Shown: positions 17,809-26,538 of the stretch, one piece after another | Numbering within the stretch: position 1 is the stretch's first letter | Layout: every line of letters starts with the position of its first letter | Origin: Nostoc sp. 'Peltigera membranacea cyanobiont' 210A | GTDB taxonomy: Bacteria > Cyanobacteriota > Cyanobacteriia > Cyanobacteriales > Nostocaceae | Assembly (NCBI RefSeq): GCF_002246015.1 | Contig: NZ_NOLJ01000017.1 | Span: 31,538 to 95,537, forward strand | Direction: 5' to 3' | DNA length: 64,000 nt | Position numbers and translations under genes: made by a program | The notes under the pieces: model-generated | What the model saw: the letters and a program-made list of their open reading frames with translations, nothing else | The model's database searches: none | What the model was told of the DNA's origin: nothing

Positions 17809-18165
17809 TTAAAAGGAAATACGTTTAAATTCCCAAACTAACATCGGCCACTCATAACCATCAGAATCAACTACAGTTATGTACCATCTAAAAGAGGCTG
17901 TATACCTCTTTAATTCCATTGACTTAACTAACATATTATCTTCATCAGTAGTATCGTATCTATGACCGACTTTAATTAAATCACCTTCTCTTGTAATGGG
18001 CACTTCACATTCATAAAAAACAATGCCTCCATCGTCACCTATGGCAACGGGGAAAACATCAGGCGAAAAGGGATAAGCAATAACATACTGTTCTTGTTTT
18101 TCGGTTAGCTCAATACCACATTCTTTAACAATCTTCCGAGCTATTTCCGAGCGGTTCATGGTCAA
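17809..18165 (-). CDS. Small hypothetical protein, part of orphan cluster
   Basis: 118 residues (MTMNRSEIARKIVKECGIEL). N-terminal helix, then a run of short beta strands with aromatic and acidic residues (VFPVAIGDDGGIVFYECEV, SFRWYITVVDSDGYEWPMLV). This mixed fold and the neighbourhood of other small single-domain genes recall immunity-type proteins of contact-dependent toxin loci, but I recognise no family and no toxin gene is near. Confidence 0.55.
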   Translation of the reverse strand: MTMNRSEIARKIVKECGIELTEKQEQYVIAYPFSPDVFPVAIGDDGGIVFYECEVPITREGDLIKVGHRYDTTDEDNMLVKSMELKRYTASFRWYITVVDSDGYEWPMLVWEFKRISF

Positions 18166-18236
18166 AATTAATATTTATTAAGTGTCTGTGTCGGTGGTCA
18201 AAAGCTTATTGTTTATTTTATAAAAGAGGTAATAAA

Positions 18237-18515
18237 TTAATCAAGTGTTAAATAATCAGAAATTTCTGTCTGTTCTAACTCACTTAAAAAGCCAGCTAAT
18301 GCAAATGGACATTTACAACTTAGCTCTTGTTCTATAAAATCAGCATTTAGGTGATATTCTAGGCACACAATCTCAAAAATATCTTCAGTGGTTAATTCTA
18401 GATTTTCATCTAATTCCACTATCCGCGTTTCTATTAATTGAATTAGCTCTTTAATAGAGAAGTAAATTTTTATTTTGTCAGAGATTATTAGCTGATTTAT
18501 TTTAGCAACTATCAT
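18237..18515 (-). CDS. Small acidic helical hypothetical protein
   Basis: 92 residues, strongly acidic and predicted helical (IKELIQLIETRIVELDENLE, TTEDIFEIVCLEYHLNADFI). Not recognised. It lies between two other small minus-strand genes with 33 and 71 bp gaps, so the three are probably one transcript. Confidence 0.5.
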   Translation of the reverse strand: MIVAKINQLIISDKIKIYFSIKELIQLIETRIVELDENLELTTEDIFEIVCLEYHLNADFIEQELSCKCPFALAGFLSELEQTEISDYLTLD

Positions 18516-18548
18516 TTTTAACTCTGCTCTTCTTTTTAAACGTAATCT

Positions 18549-18965
18549 TCAAATAGGAAAATACTGTTGTAATATTGGGTACAAAGAATTAGCAATTGCC
18601 TCAAACTTATCACCGTCTGGATAGGGACGAGAAATTTCCTCCGCATCTTCATTCAACCACACTTGCCGTATGGGAGTGTACTCAAGCGATAGAATTGCAG
18701 TTCTCCACCAACCCGATAAGGCTAGATGTTCACCAGACCAAAATAGCCGGAAATCAACCTTATTATTTCGATAAGCTTCACTAATAGGATTAGAATAAGG
18801 ACGATTTTTCGGATTAAAACTTTCGGTAAAGTAGCCTTGAAAATCAATTGTTATAAAACCTTTTTCAATTTCTGCTGTTAATTTAAAGCGAGAGTTTGGA
18901 TAACGAGCAGATAATATTTTGGCGGCGGCTAATTCAACTTCTATAGGTAAAGTAGATAAACTCAT
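18549..18965 (-). CDS. Hypothetical protein with a decayed paralogue nearby
   Basis: 138 residues (MSLSTLPIEVELAAAKIL). Mixed alpha/beta with aromatic-rich central strands (KVDFRLFWSGEHLALSGWWR). A truncated copy of its central 50 codons lies 1.1 kb away at 17281-17436, so this is a gene type that duplicates and decays, as seen in immunity or defence arrays. First gene of the minus-strand trio ending at 17809. No family recognised. Confidence 0.6.
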   Translation of the reverse strand: MSLSTLPIEVELAAAKILSARYPNSRFKLTAEIEKGFITIDFQGYFTESFNPKNRPYSNPISEAYRNNKVDFRLFWSGEHLALSGWWRTAILSLEYTPIRQVWLNEDAEEISRPYPDGDKFEAIANSLYPILQQYFPI

Positions 18966-19181
18966 TAATTAATAATTTCCTTGAATACCGATGCAAACAT
19001 CAATAGACTTGTCCACAAAAGATAAAAAGCTTACTGTGAAAGAGTTCCAGGAACTATAATTGCAATAAAACACGGATTATGGCTGAACGTAAAAATAAGG
19101 GTTTAGGGATGAAAATATCAGAATTATGAAAAGTTTTGAGAAACATAGGCTTCTAAAAAGGTCAATCTAAAGGCTGATAGT

Positions 19182-19598
19182 TCAAATATTATGACTTAGT
19201 ATAAATGAAGCATTTAGATGCAGTCGAACCAATCCACATACTGCCATCATCACCTGACTATAACGATGTAGAGCTAAACGAAATCTATCACTAGCTACTC
19301 TAAAAGTCTTGACCCTACAAATGAGATGTTCAACACCAATTCTTCTAGATGATAATTTTTTATTATCTTCTTTTTGAATCTCTGAAAGTTCGGCTTTTTT
19401 GGGCTTCTTCAAAGGTGTGGTAATCAATTTTTCTCCTATATAAGCTTTATCCCCTAAAAATCTTTGTTTGGCATCTAGATGTTGGCGATTATTCCTAAAT
19501 AATGTAATATCGCTTATTTTCCCTAATTGTCCAATGCAAATATCCACTATATCTTGACCACCTGGCAATACTATAAATTGATTTTTTAATGTGTGCAT
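19182..19598 (-). CDS. IS5-family transposase, C-terminal frame
   Basis: 138 residues continuing from YYSGKKK before the nominal Met: HTLKNQFIV, then second Asp in RFLGDKAYIGEKLITTPLKK, and the Glu in SSRRIGVEHLICRVKTF, the DDE signature of IS5-group enzymes. The end (MMAVCGLVRLHLNAS) is the usual family terminus. Needs frame fusion with 19495-20103 to be functional. Confidence 0.75.
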   Translation of the reverse strand: MHTLKNQFIVLPGGQDIVDICIGQLGKISDITLFRNNRQHLDAKQRFLGDKAYIGEKLITTPLKKPKKAELSEIQKEDNKKLSSRRIGVEHLICRVKTFRVASDRFRLALHRYSQVMMAVCGLVRLHLNASFILSHNI

Positions 19599-20103
19599 TT
19601 TCTTCTTGCCTGAATAATATTTTTTTTGCTCTTGATAGTCCCCTGGTCGTTAAGATAGCTTGCTCTGCACTATCTACTAGCAATTCATACTCACACAGGT
19701 TTTTACATAATTCTTGATATTTTTTATCATCATTTTTTACTTCTTCCACTTGGGATGCAGGTAAAATTTCTCTGAGGATTTTTACCCAATAATTAAATGT
19801 ATTATTTGCTTTTGTTCTCGACACATCAAACAGTAATCCCAGAATCTCAAATGTTGGCTTCTGTCTTAGGTATACTAAGCATAGACATACCCCCTCCGCC
19901 GATGTCATTTCTGCTTTACGTCCTCCTCCAGCAGCAATTAACCTAATTTTCCTTTCTTCCATTTCTGCTTTTTTCTCTAGATGCTTTTTTTCTGCTAATG
20001 TTACTAATACAATAAAGTCTTCATATTTTATTCCAATTAATCGCTTTGATTCATCGGGATATAATTTATTCTCTCTAAAGGGCTTGTCATTATTAATACG
20101 CAT
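19495..20103 (-). CDS. IS5-family transposase, N-terminal frame
   Basis: 202 residues, of which the first ~170 are genuine. There is an HTH-like region (MTSAEGVCLCLVYLRQKPTF EILGLLFDVSRTKAN) and the first catalytic Asp in YELLVDSAEQAIL. After LSRAKK the reading frame should pass to the other ORF: the junction is an A8 tract at 19620-19627 (agc-A8-tattat). In frame the protein ends with non-homologous residues. Whether expression uses slippage at the A-run, as some IS5-group elements do, or whether this is an inactivating indel cannot be told here. Confidence 0.75.
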   Translation of the reverse strand: MRINNDKPFRENKLYPDESKRLIGIKYEDFIVLVTLAEKKHLEKKAEMEERKIRLIAAGGGRKAEMTSAEGVCLCLVYLRQKPTFEILGLLFDVSRTKANNTFNYWVKILREILPASQVEEVKNDDKKYQELCKNLCEYELLVDSAEQAILTTRGLSRAKKILFRQEENAHIKKSIYSIARWSRYSGYLHWTIRENKRYYII

Positions 20104-20164
20104 AATTACATTTATTCCGTTTATTTTCTCACAAAATTTATTTTAAAGATAGGTCTATTGAAAA

Positions 20165-20470
20165 GCTGATACAAGTGATAAAAACTATCTGTTATTTATG
20201 GATAGGCTTACACTGCAATCAGGCAAATAGGCAACTCCAATTCTAATGATAAGTTTGATAAATTCATAGATATTTTTTGCTGCCAACTCATAACCACATT
20301 AGGGACACCTTAGCTGAGTTTTCCCAGGCTTAACATCTTCAATTGAAACTAAGGTTTTTTCTAGAGCAACGCCATACCTAAACCATATCTGCAAATATCC
20401 TTTATTTGATACACCATTCTTATGGGCTTTACTTCGGTTTGAAAATATCTTTAATATATCAAATAAAAGC
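20165..20470 (-). pseudogene. Fragment resembling a CoiA-like competence protein N-terminus
   Basis: One minus-strand frame gives NKGYLQIWFRYGVALEKTLV, SIEDVKPGKTQLRCP, a TAA stop, then CGYELAAKNI. The pattern of a short dimer-like lead, 'I-DV-GK-LRCPxCGYELxAK', matches the zinc-ribbon start of CoiA-like proteins. The stop falls between the two Cys of the ribbon and no nuclease domain follows. Adjacent to the IS5 element. Call is by eye. Confidence 0.4.
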
Positions 20471-20582
20471 TAGTCTAAAATCAATAGTTTTTAAGAAAAA
20501 TTCTTATTGGATTTCAAAGTTAATCGTAAATTTATAAAAGCGCCTATACTATTTTACGCATTTAAATAATTTTTTTACCACT

Positions 20583-23500
20583 TTAGTTCAGCTCTATATC
20601 CTGACTGCTAATATGGTGTCCATTATGTGATAACTCATGTTTTCTGTGAGGTGATCGTTCCCTCTCTAAAATCATCGCTTCTAGCTCACTGGCACGTTTT
20701 TCTGAAAGTGGAAATATCTCCTCACCCGTCTGGAGATTACCTCGACAAATCGTCCGCTTACCTTCATTTCTGACAATAAAATCACCACTGGGTTGCACAT
20801 AAGCAGTCCAATGGCTACCAATTTTAAACTGCTCAATTTCATTACTTGCAGATTGATTGGCTTGTCGCTGTTCGTAGGTAGTAGCGATCGCCCCTACCAA
20901 ATTATCAAACATTTCTTTACGCCAAAGTTCACGGTGAATGGCTCGGAATTGCCCAGCAGTATCTAATTTTGGTTCTGATTCCGGTAATGGAACTTCTGGC
21001 AGATTGATTGACTCAGGATTAACCTTGAGGATAATACTAGAGCCATCTGGTTGCAAAGTAGCTGCAAATGTCGCACCAATCGGCAGTTTCGGACTGTCGG
21101 GAGCAAAAGTGCCTAAATTCTTGCCATCAATCTGTAATATCGGTGTACCGTTGTAACGATAATGCTCTGGGTGTGATTCGGGTAACTCAAAAACTCCTAC
21201 TTCCAGAGTAACGCTGCGCTTTTTCCATTGCTTACTAGCAAAGTTTTCATTGGCGAAGTCGTTGTATTTGATACCCAACACTTTAATTTCATCAAACTGA
21301 AAATCTTGAAGCTGCTGACATACTTCTTCTGTAAACAGGTTATATGCCAAAGCACCAACACCTGAATCCTGACGTGATGTTGCCCAACTATGATCTGCTG
21401 GCGGGATAATTCTCAAATCCTTCGGAATATTAAGTTCATCTAAATCGTTAATGTTTTCGCCAAATTTAGCAGCTAATTTATCAACTACTTTGGGGGATAA
21501 GTCTTTCAAAGCAAATTCAATCAGAGGTAATTGAGGATGAATAGTGGCATCAAATTTAATTCCCTTTTGTTCTAAAGATTCTTTCCATTTAATAGCACCT
21601 GCACCGAAAGGAACACTCAAAACATAAATATCCTGTGGTAATGCAACACTTGGCAGTTCATAATCGTTCTGAAACGAAAACGTAATTTCCATCTGTTCTG
21701 CCAGCTTTAAACAGTCTTTGCGATGCCGATCTAATTCTGGACGGGTGTGTTGTGTGTGCCACAGCGCTGCCGCGCCTTCTCTGCGAGACGCTACGCATTG
21801 ACTGAGCCTGTCCGCACGACTTACAAACCTCTCTTCTGGACTGGTGAATAATTCATCAATTTCCGCCCGATAGCTTTCGTAGAGCTTCCCTAGTTCCTCA
21901 TTAAAGGCTTCCCTGTCATCTCCCACCCGTTCCTTAATCTGGTCTCTAGCTTGCTGAAACCTTGTTTTCAGTTCGTCGGCCCATTCCAAGGCATCTACAG
22001 ATAGCGTCTCTTTGGGAAACAGGTAGCGAAACTCATGCCTATCTCTGCTGCGAATGCGTGTTGGTTCCCACAAAGGATTGACTACAACTCTTGCAATCAC
22101 GTTGATTGAGCCGGGAGCATCCGCAGGCATGGCAAAGGAGCGATAAAGCCGTTCATCTTTCTTAAAGTCAAAGAAGTAACTGGGGTGAGACTCTGACCAT
22201 TTTTTGGCATCGGCGAGTAAATTTTCTCCACCTATTTCCTTGATATCTTCCAATCTTTCTGCACTTTTGGGCGAATCTACCTCAACCTGAAGTGCCTGAA
22301 ATAGACGGTTTAGTAGCTTCCTTTGTCGTTTTTCAAATCGCTCGATATTCTCACTGTTTTGGGGCATTGATGACTGTACACGTCCAATGTTTGTTGCTAC
22401 CAGCCCTACTTTATTTTGACTGCTGGCAGCAGCAATCTCTGCTAAATTTTTGTATTTTAAGTTGCCTTCTTTATCTGTAATTTGCGTATACGCCAGCTTA
22501 GGGCGTTGTTTAACTGGCTCAAATCTTCCCGGTTCACCTGCGCGGAGAGTTTCTTGGGCAATATTAGGTAGTTTACTGGCAGAACTGACCATTAATTGGT
22601 CGCCGTCAAAATCGGCTTGGTGGTATTCCTCGGCATCCTTGGGGTGAATCCAAACTACGTTGCGAGTTTTCCTCAATTCTGGATCGTGGATATTTTGGTA
22701 GAGGCGGATGTTGTCTGAGTTGACGATGGGGTAACGGGTGAGAATGACATCTCCTTCTGGTAGATGAGGTACACAGATTGTGCCACGAGTTAGGCGATCG
22801 CATGGCATTGCCATACCCGAATTATGGTTATATCCTCCCTTAATCGCTAAGTCACGCCATTGATTGGCTATGTAATCGGTGGCAAATTTGCGAAATTTGG
22901 GGGTTTCAATCAATTGACCATATTTATCGCTGCGTAATAGGGAAATCCAACGAGATTCCTGTGCTTGGTTGTTAGCATTACTCTCAATTTCGTTAAAAGC
23001 TTCTTCTGATTGCTCTTGCTGCGATCGCTGTTGTTTGTCATATTGTTGAATGATATATTTTGCCAACACCAAGGGATTGCGCTGCAACTCGGCAAGTTCT
23101 CTAGTTTTTTCTTCGGTGGGTTTGCTCAAATCTTGTTTGACTGCTTCTTCTGAGTACCAAATGGTAAATTGCCAACTATTATCGTAGCTGGTAGCTTTGG
23201 CGTTACCTCGATTCCCGATAACCGCTTGGGGAAACTCATAGTCACCGCAGGGTATTAAGTTTTTGAGTTCCGACTTTTTAATGCCTTTAATTGAGGAACG
23301 ATCCATAATAATGTCGTAGCCTTGGGCATCAGTCAAATTGGCATCGGGTAGGAAAGTACCTTTGGATAAGAAACTGGTTTTTGGGCACTGGGAATTATCT
23401 GGTTCAGCCCAATTACTTCTCCAGGCAAACCGAAATTGGAATGGACAATTCCCTTCTCCTCCCAATTGTTTGGCAAGTTGAGGCGAAATCTTGCCGTGAC

Positions 23501-24008
23501 AGTCTCCTGTTTTATAATGAGCATACTGCGGATCTTCAAAGTCCACAATTTTAACTCGCAGCCCTGTAAAAGTTTCTGAGCCTTTGTAGCAATTGCTAAC
23601 TAGTAAAGAACCATAGCGACAGGCAGTATCCGGTTCTGTAGCGAATAAGCGTCTAATTTTTTTATGCAGTGAACCATCAGCAAAGTAATAACTATTGCCA
23701 GAACTGAAAGCTAACTTGCGTCGGATTCCATCCTGAAAGGTTCTTTGTCTTAAATGGTTGGCATCTGGATTTTTACTGTCAATTTTAACCAGTAGTAGAG
23801 ATTGTAAATCTTCTGCTTCAAACATCTGTTCGAGCAGAGAATTTTTAATGATTTCTGGTTCAGATAAATATCTTCCCTTACCATTGTTATACGACCCATC
23901 AAAGATAGGTATACTCAGACCAGAACCTTCTAAGACTCTAGTGGTTAAATCCATTACCAATAATCTATTAGATAGCTTATCTAGCAAGCATGAGACTCCA
24001 ATATTCAC
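20583..24008 (-). CDS. Single-chain RNA polymerase-like protein (RdRP/DPBB family)
   Basis: 1141 residues. The core motifs of cellular RdRPs and related one-chain RNA polymerases appear in order. A 'GxxYxFxxxSxxxxR' lead (GNSYYFADGSLHKKIRRLF, 104-122) is followed by the first barrel: TGDCHGKISPQLA (167-179, cf. SDGxGxIS), FQFRF (190-194), SKGTF with K216, and IIMDRSSIKGIK (233-244), K216 and K241 matching the paired lysines. The second barrel has TRYPIVNSDNIRLYQN (424-439, cf. RxPxxHPGDIR), VVWIHP and the metal site ADFDGDQLMV with D466, D468, D470. The C-terminal half is unassigned. An interspersed repeat at 21770-21830 sits in frame. Activity and template type are unproven. Confidence 0.8.
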   Translation of the reverse strand: MNIGVSCLLDKLSNRLLVMDLTTRVLEGSGLSIPIFDGSYNNGKGRYLSEPEIIKNSLLEQMFEAEDLQSLLLVKIDSKNPDANHLRQRTFQDGIRRKLAFSSGNSYYFADGSLHKKIRRLFATEPDTACRYGSLLVSNCYKGSETFTGLRVKIVDFEDPQYAHYKTGDCHGKISPQLAKQLGGEGNCPFQFRFAWRSNWAEPDNSQCPKTSFLSKGTFLPDANLTDAQGYDIIMDRSSIKGIKKSELKNLIPCGDYEFPQAVIGNRGNAKATSYDNSWQFTIWYSEEAVKQDLSKPTEEKTRELAELQRNPLVLAKYIIQQYDKQQRSQQEQSEEAFNEIESNANNQAQESRWISLLRSDKYGQLIETPKFRKFATDYIANQWRDLAIKGGYNHNSGMAMPCDRLTRGTICVPHLPEGDVILTRYPIVNSDNIRLYQNIHDPELRKTRNVVWIHPKDAEEYHQADFDGDQLMVSSASKLPNIAQETLRAGEPGRFEPVKQRPKLAYTQITDKEGNLKYKNLAEIAAASSQNKVGLVATNIGRVQSSMPQNSENIERFEKRQRKLLNRLFQALQVEVDSPKSAERLEDIKEIGGENLLADAKKWSESHPSYFFDFKKDERLYRSFAMPADAPGSINVIARVVVNPLWEPTRIRSRDRHEFRYLFPKETLSVDALEWADELKTRFQQARDQIKERVGDDREAFNEELGKLYESYRAEIDELFTSPEERFVSRADRLSQCVASRREGAAALWHTQHTRPELDRHRKDCLKLAEQMEITFSFQNDYELPSVALPQDIYVLSVPFGAGAIKWKESLEQKGIKFDATIHPQLPLIEFALKDLSPKVVDKLAAKFGENINDLDELNIPKDLRIIPPADHSWATSRQDSGVGALAYNLFTEEVCQQLQDFQFDEIKVLGIKYNDFANENFASKQWKKRSVTLEVGVFELPESHPEHYRYNGTPILQIDGKNLGTFAPDSPKLPIGATFAATLQPDGSSIILKVNPESINLPEVPLPESEPKLDTAGQFRAIHRELWRKEMFDNLVGAIATTYEQRQANQSASNEIEQFKIGSHWTAYVQPSGDFIVRNEGKRTICRGNLQTGEEIFPLSEKRASELEAMILERERSPHRKHELSHNGHHISSQDIELN
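21770..21830. repeat. Interspersed repeat inside the RNA polymerase-like gene
   Basis: Contains gccttctctgcgagacgcta and cctgtccgcacgacttac. It encodes FVSRADRLSQCVASRREGAA (about residues 727-746), a segment of different composition from its surroundings, so the insertion was tolerated in frame, probably in a surface loop. Confidence 0.6.
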
Positions 24009-24206
24009 CTTGGCACGAAATTACACTCGATAAAATCATCCAAGTGGATAATTTACTGATTTCATGGCAGACGGTATTTTATACGGTATTAGCTCTGCTA
24101 GCAGACTCCCAAGAAAGTTAAATAGTTGAACAGTGCTTTTAATCGTATTATCATTGTTCCACTGTGTTACTGAGGCTACACAATTTTGAAGCTACCACTA
24201 GATTTT

Positions 24207-24533
24207 ATGAATAAAAGAATTCAACGGCTAGAAGATGGTTTATTAGTAATGCTTTATGACGATGACGCAGATTCACCAGGAGATGAGTTGATCACTCCTT
24301 CTGATGATATATCCCAAGATGAACATTACCCTGAATATGCTCATCTCAAACCTGGTGAAAGCATAATAATTAAGAAAAATCCTATCAAACCTACATCAGG
24401 TTTTTATTATCCAAGTGGATATGAAGATTTAGATGAATTTCTCAATAGCGATCCTGGAGCAATTGATAGACTAGGTGATGAAAGTTCAACTACTCGTGGT
24501 TGGCGACCACCTGAACCCGATGAATCTTGGTAA
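24207..24533 (+). CDS. Small acidic hypothetical protein
   Basis: 108 residues from the ATG at 24207 (an in-frame TTG at 24186 would add seven). Very acidic, with Pro/Asp/Glu/Tyr (LYDDDADSPGDELITPSDDI, SGFYYPSGYEDLDEFLNSDP). No domain recognised. Divergent from the RNA polymerase-like gene. Confidence 0.5.
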   Translation: MNKRIQRLEDGLLVMLYDDDADSPGDELITPSDDISQDEHYPEYAHLKPGESIIIKKNPIKPTSGFYYPSGYEDLDEFLNSDPGAIDRLGDESSTTRGWRPPEPDESW

Positions 24534-24661
24534 AACTTCCCTTAAGAGGCACGCATTAATAAGTTACCTTTTTGAATAAATGAAAACCTTGATTATCAGT
24601 TTTTTTGATAAAGTAGGTAGTTATTTCAGTGTAAATCCTTAAGCTCGATTTCCCAAACTTT

Positions 24662-25801
24662 TTATGCTGATAACATTTTTAAATAAGCTGTTTGTACAGG
24701 TAAATAAACTGTAAAAATACTGCCTTTTCCTACAGTCGATGAAACAGAGATATTCCCTTGATGGGCTTCAACAATTTGACGGGATAAATATAATCCTAAA
24801 CCGTTTCCTCGACGTTGATGCTTACCCTGTCGAAAGCGATCAAATAAGAGTAATTGTTCTTCTGGATTCATGCCAATACCTGTATCCTCTACTTCAATCG
24901 TTACCCCTTGAACAGTGGAATTGAGGCGAACTTCTACTGACCCAGCATCGCTGAAGCGAATGGCGTTACCAACTAAGTTAGTGAGAAGTCGGCGTAGTTC
25001 CAGGCGATCGCCTTTAACTCTAACGAAAGAAGCTTCAGTACCCTTTGTCAAGACAGCTTTGAGAGTTAAATGTTTAACATCAGCCAAAGGCATTAGTTCT
25101 TGCACTACCTGCTGACATAATTCCCACAGATCAACCACAAAGAAATCCAACGTTTTGCCTCCAGCTTCATACTGGTAAACTTCTAACAAGGTATCGACCA
25201 TTGACAACAAAGTTTGGTTACTCTGAGCCATTTGTTCTAAAGATTCACGCATTGCTGATAAGGTATTGCCAAAAACACCTCTTTGTAGCAACTTTAGGAA
25301 TTGGTCAGCAGCTATCAATGGAGTTCGCAGGTCGTGAGTGAGACGAGTCACAAAATCTTCCCGTCGCTGAATGAGGAATAGTTGTTCATCCATACTGTGT
25401 TTTAGTCTCAGCAAAGCCCGCACCCTGGCCAGTAATTCCTTCTTATCTACAGGCTTGCGAATAAATTCATCTGCACCTGCATCTAAACCTTTGACGACAC
25501 TTGATTTTTCAGAACCTGTCACCAGCAAAATTGGGATAAAAGGTAAGTTTGAGTTGTGCTTAATTTGCCGGGTAACTTCATAGCCATCCATATCCGGCAT
25601 CACTACATCAAGCACTACCAAATCGGGAGGATATTCGGCAATTTTTACCAATGCTTCAGCACCACTGTCGGCTATGATCACGTTGTATCCCTTCAGTTTT
25701 AAGGTGACTTGCAGTAAGCGGAGGCTGTCAGCTGAGTCATCCACCAGCAGAATTCTTTGGTTTCTTTGTTCTGAAGTTATATTCCAAGATAAAGTGTTCA
25801 T
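24662..25801 (-). CDS. Response regulator-histidine kinase hybrid (REC-HisKA-HATPase)
   Basis: 379 residues. An N-terminal receiver (ILLVDDSADSLRLLQ, acceptor D65 in LVVLDVVMPDMDG, K in IRKPVDKKEL) is followed by a HisKA helix pair with RLTHDLRTPL (His near 156) and an HATPase with N box (LVGNAIRFSD), DTGIGM and GNGLGLYLSRQ. This is a soluble REC-HK, common in cyanobacteria, where phosphorylation of the receiver tunes the kinase. Nearby is a NarL-type regulator (26539) on the other strand that may be a partner; this is inference from proximity. Confidence 0.85.
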   Translation of the reverse strand: MNTLSWNITSEQRNQRILLVDDSADSLRLLQVTLKLKGYNVIIADSGAEALVKIAEYPPDLVVLDVVMPDMDGYEVTRQIKHNSNLPFIPILLVTGSEKSSVVKGLDAGADEFIRKPVDKKELLARVRALLRLKHSMDEQLFLIQRREDFVTRLTHDLRTPLIAADQFLKLLQRGVFGNTLSAMRESLEQMAQSNQTLLSMVDTLLEVYQYEAGGKTLDFFVVDLWELCQQVVQELMPLADVKHLTLKAVLTKGTEASFVRVKGDRLELRRLLTNLVGNAIRFSDAGSVEVRLNSTVQGVTIEVEDTGIGMNPEEQLLLFDRFRQGKHQRRGNGLGLYLSRQIVEAHQGNISVSSTVGKGSIFTVYLPVQTAYLKMLSA

Positions 25802-26538
25802 AAAACGCCTTTGATAAACCTAATTTCTTTTGAGTAGAGAAAAAGAGTAATAAAGCTAAATTTCGTTGTCAAAAGTGTATTTTCAAGCGCCATGCTAACC
25901 ACTACGCAGCGATGAAGATTCATCAGATTTTTCTAAAACTCAAGGCACTGGTAAATATAATTACTAATTCGTAATACTCGCCTCCGACAAGAAGCAAACT
26001 ACGTAATTGGTAATTAAGAAACTGGTTATAGTCTCCCATCTCTACAGGTCACAACCTTATGATTGAGGTCTAAATTCCCATGCATAACGTAATTACGAAT
26101 TGTTAATCTGGCTATGTTATGTGTAAGAGCCAGGGTTCTCGCTTAAAAATAAGCTACATCCTCCTCTAAGTGTGATGTGGACACAAGTCAGAATAAACTG
26201 TATTGGTTTCAGTTTAACTTCAGTGCTTTTATATTTTTTTATACTTTAGGAAGATTTTTTCAGAGAATTTTCAGATTAAAAGATGTCCATTTTGAACACT
26301 GGAGCTTTTTCAACAGCTAGTTGAGATATGTAGCCATTGATATATGAACTTTTCAGCCAATACTGTAAAAACTACTGGTTTCAACCTGGATGAGGTTTAA
26401 TAACATTGAAATGCCACTTTGCATCTCAAGAGCCACATTTTGGCTAAATAGCTAAAATTTTTCGTCCAATGGAGTAATCCTTTCCTTGAAACCATATTCG
26501 ACAGTTAAAAAAGTATAGTTACCAAGCTGCTGAGGTAA
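25802..26538. other. 737-bp divergent intergenic region with AATTACGAATT repeats
   Basis: No gene seen. Short repeats based on aattacgaatt/taattcgtaatt occur around 25958-25976 and 26088-26106 in inverted orientation, with a related tacgtaattggtaattaag at 25999-26017. This is the short AT-rich repeat type common in heterocystous cyanobacterial spacers. Promoters for both flanking signalling genes must lie here. Confidence 0.45.

Larger units (their letters stand above)
19182..20103 (-). mobile_element. IS5-family insertion sequence
   Basis: A two-frame DDE element with an N-terminal frame 20103-19495 and a C-terminal frame 19598-19182. I could not define terminal inverted repeats by eye, so the limits given are those of the transposase. 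A second, truncated relative of the same transposase lies at 61259-61612. Confidence 0.75.

Noticed and set aside
19130..20215. Possible terminal repeats of the IS5 element (ataggctt at 19145 and 20204)
   Set aside because: The two copies are direct rather than inverted and only 8 bp long; likely chance.
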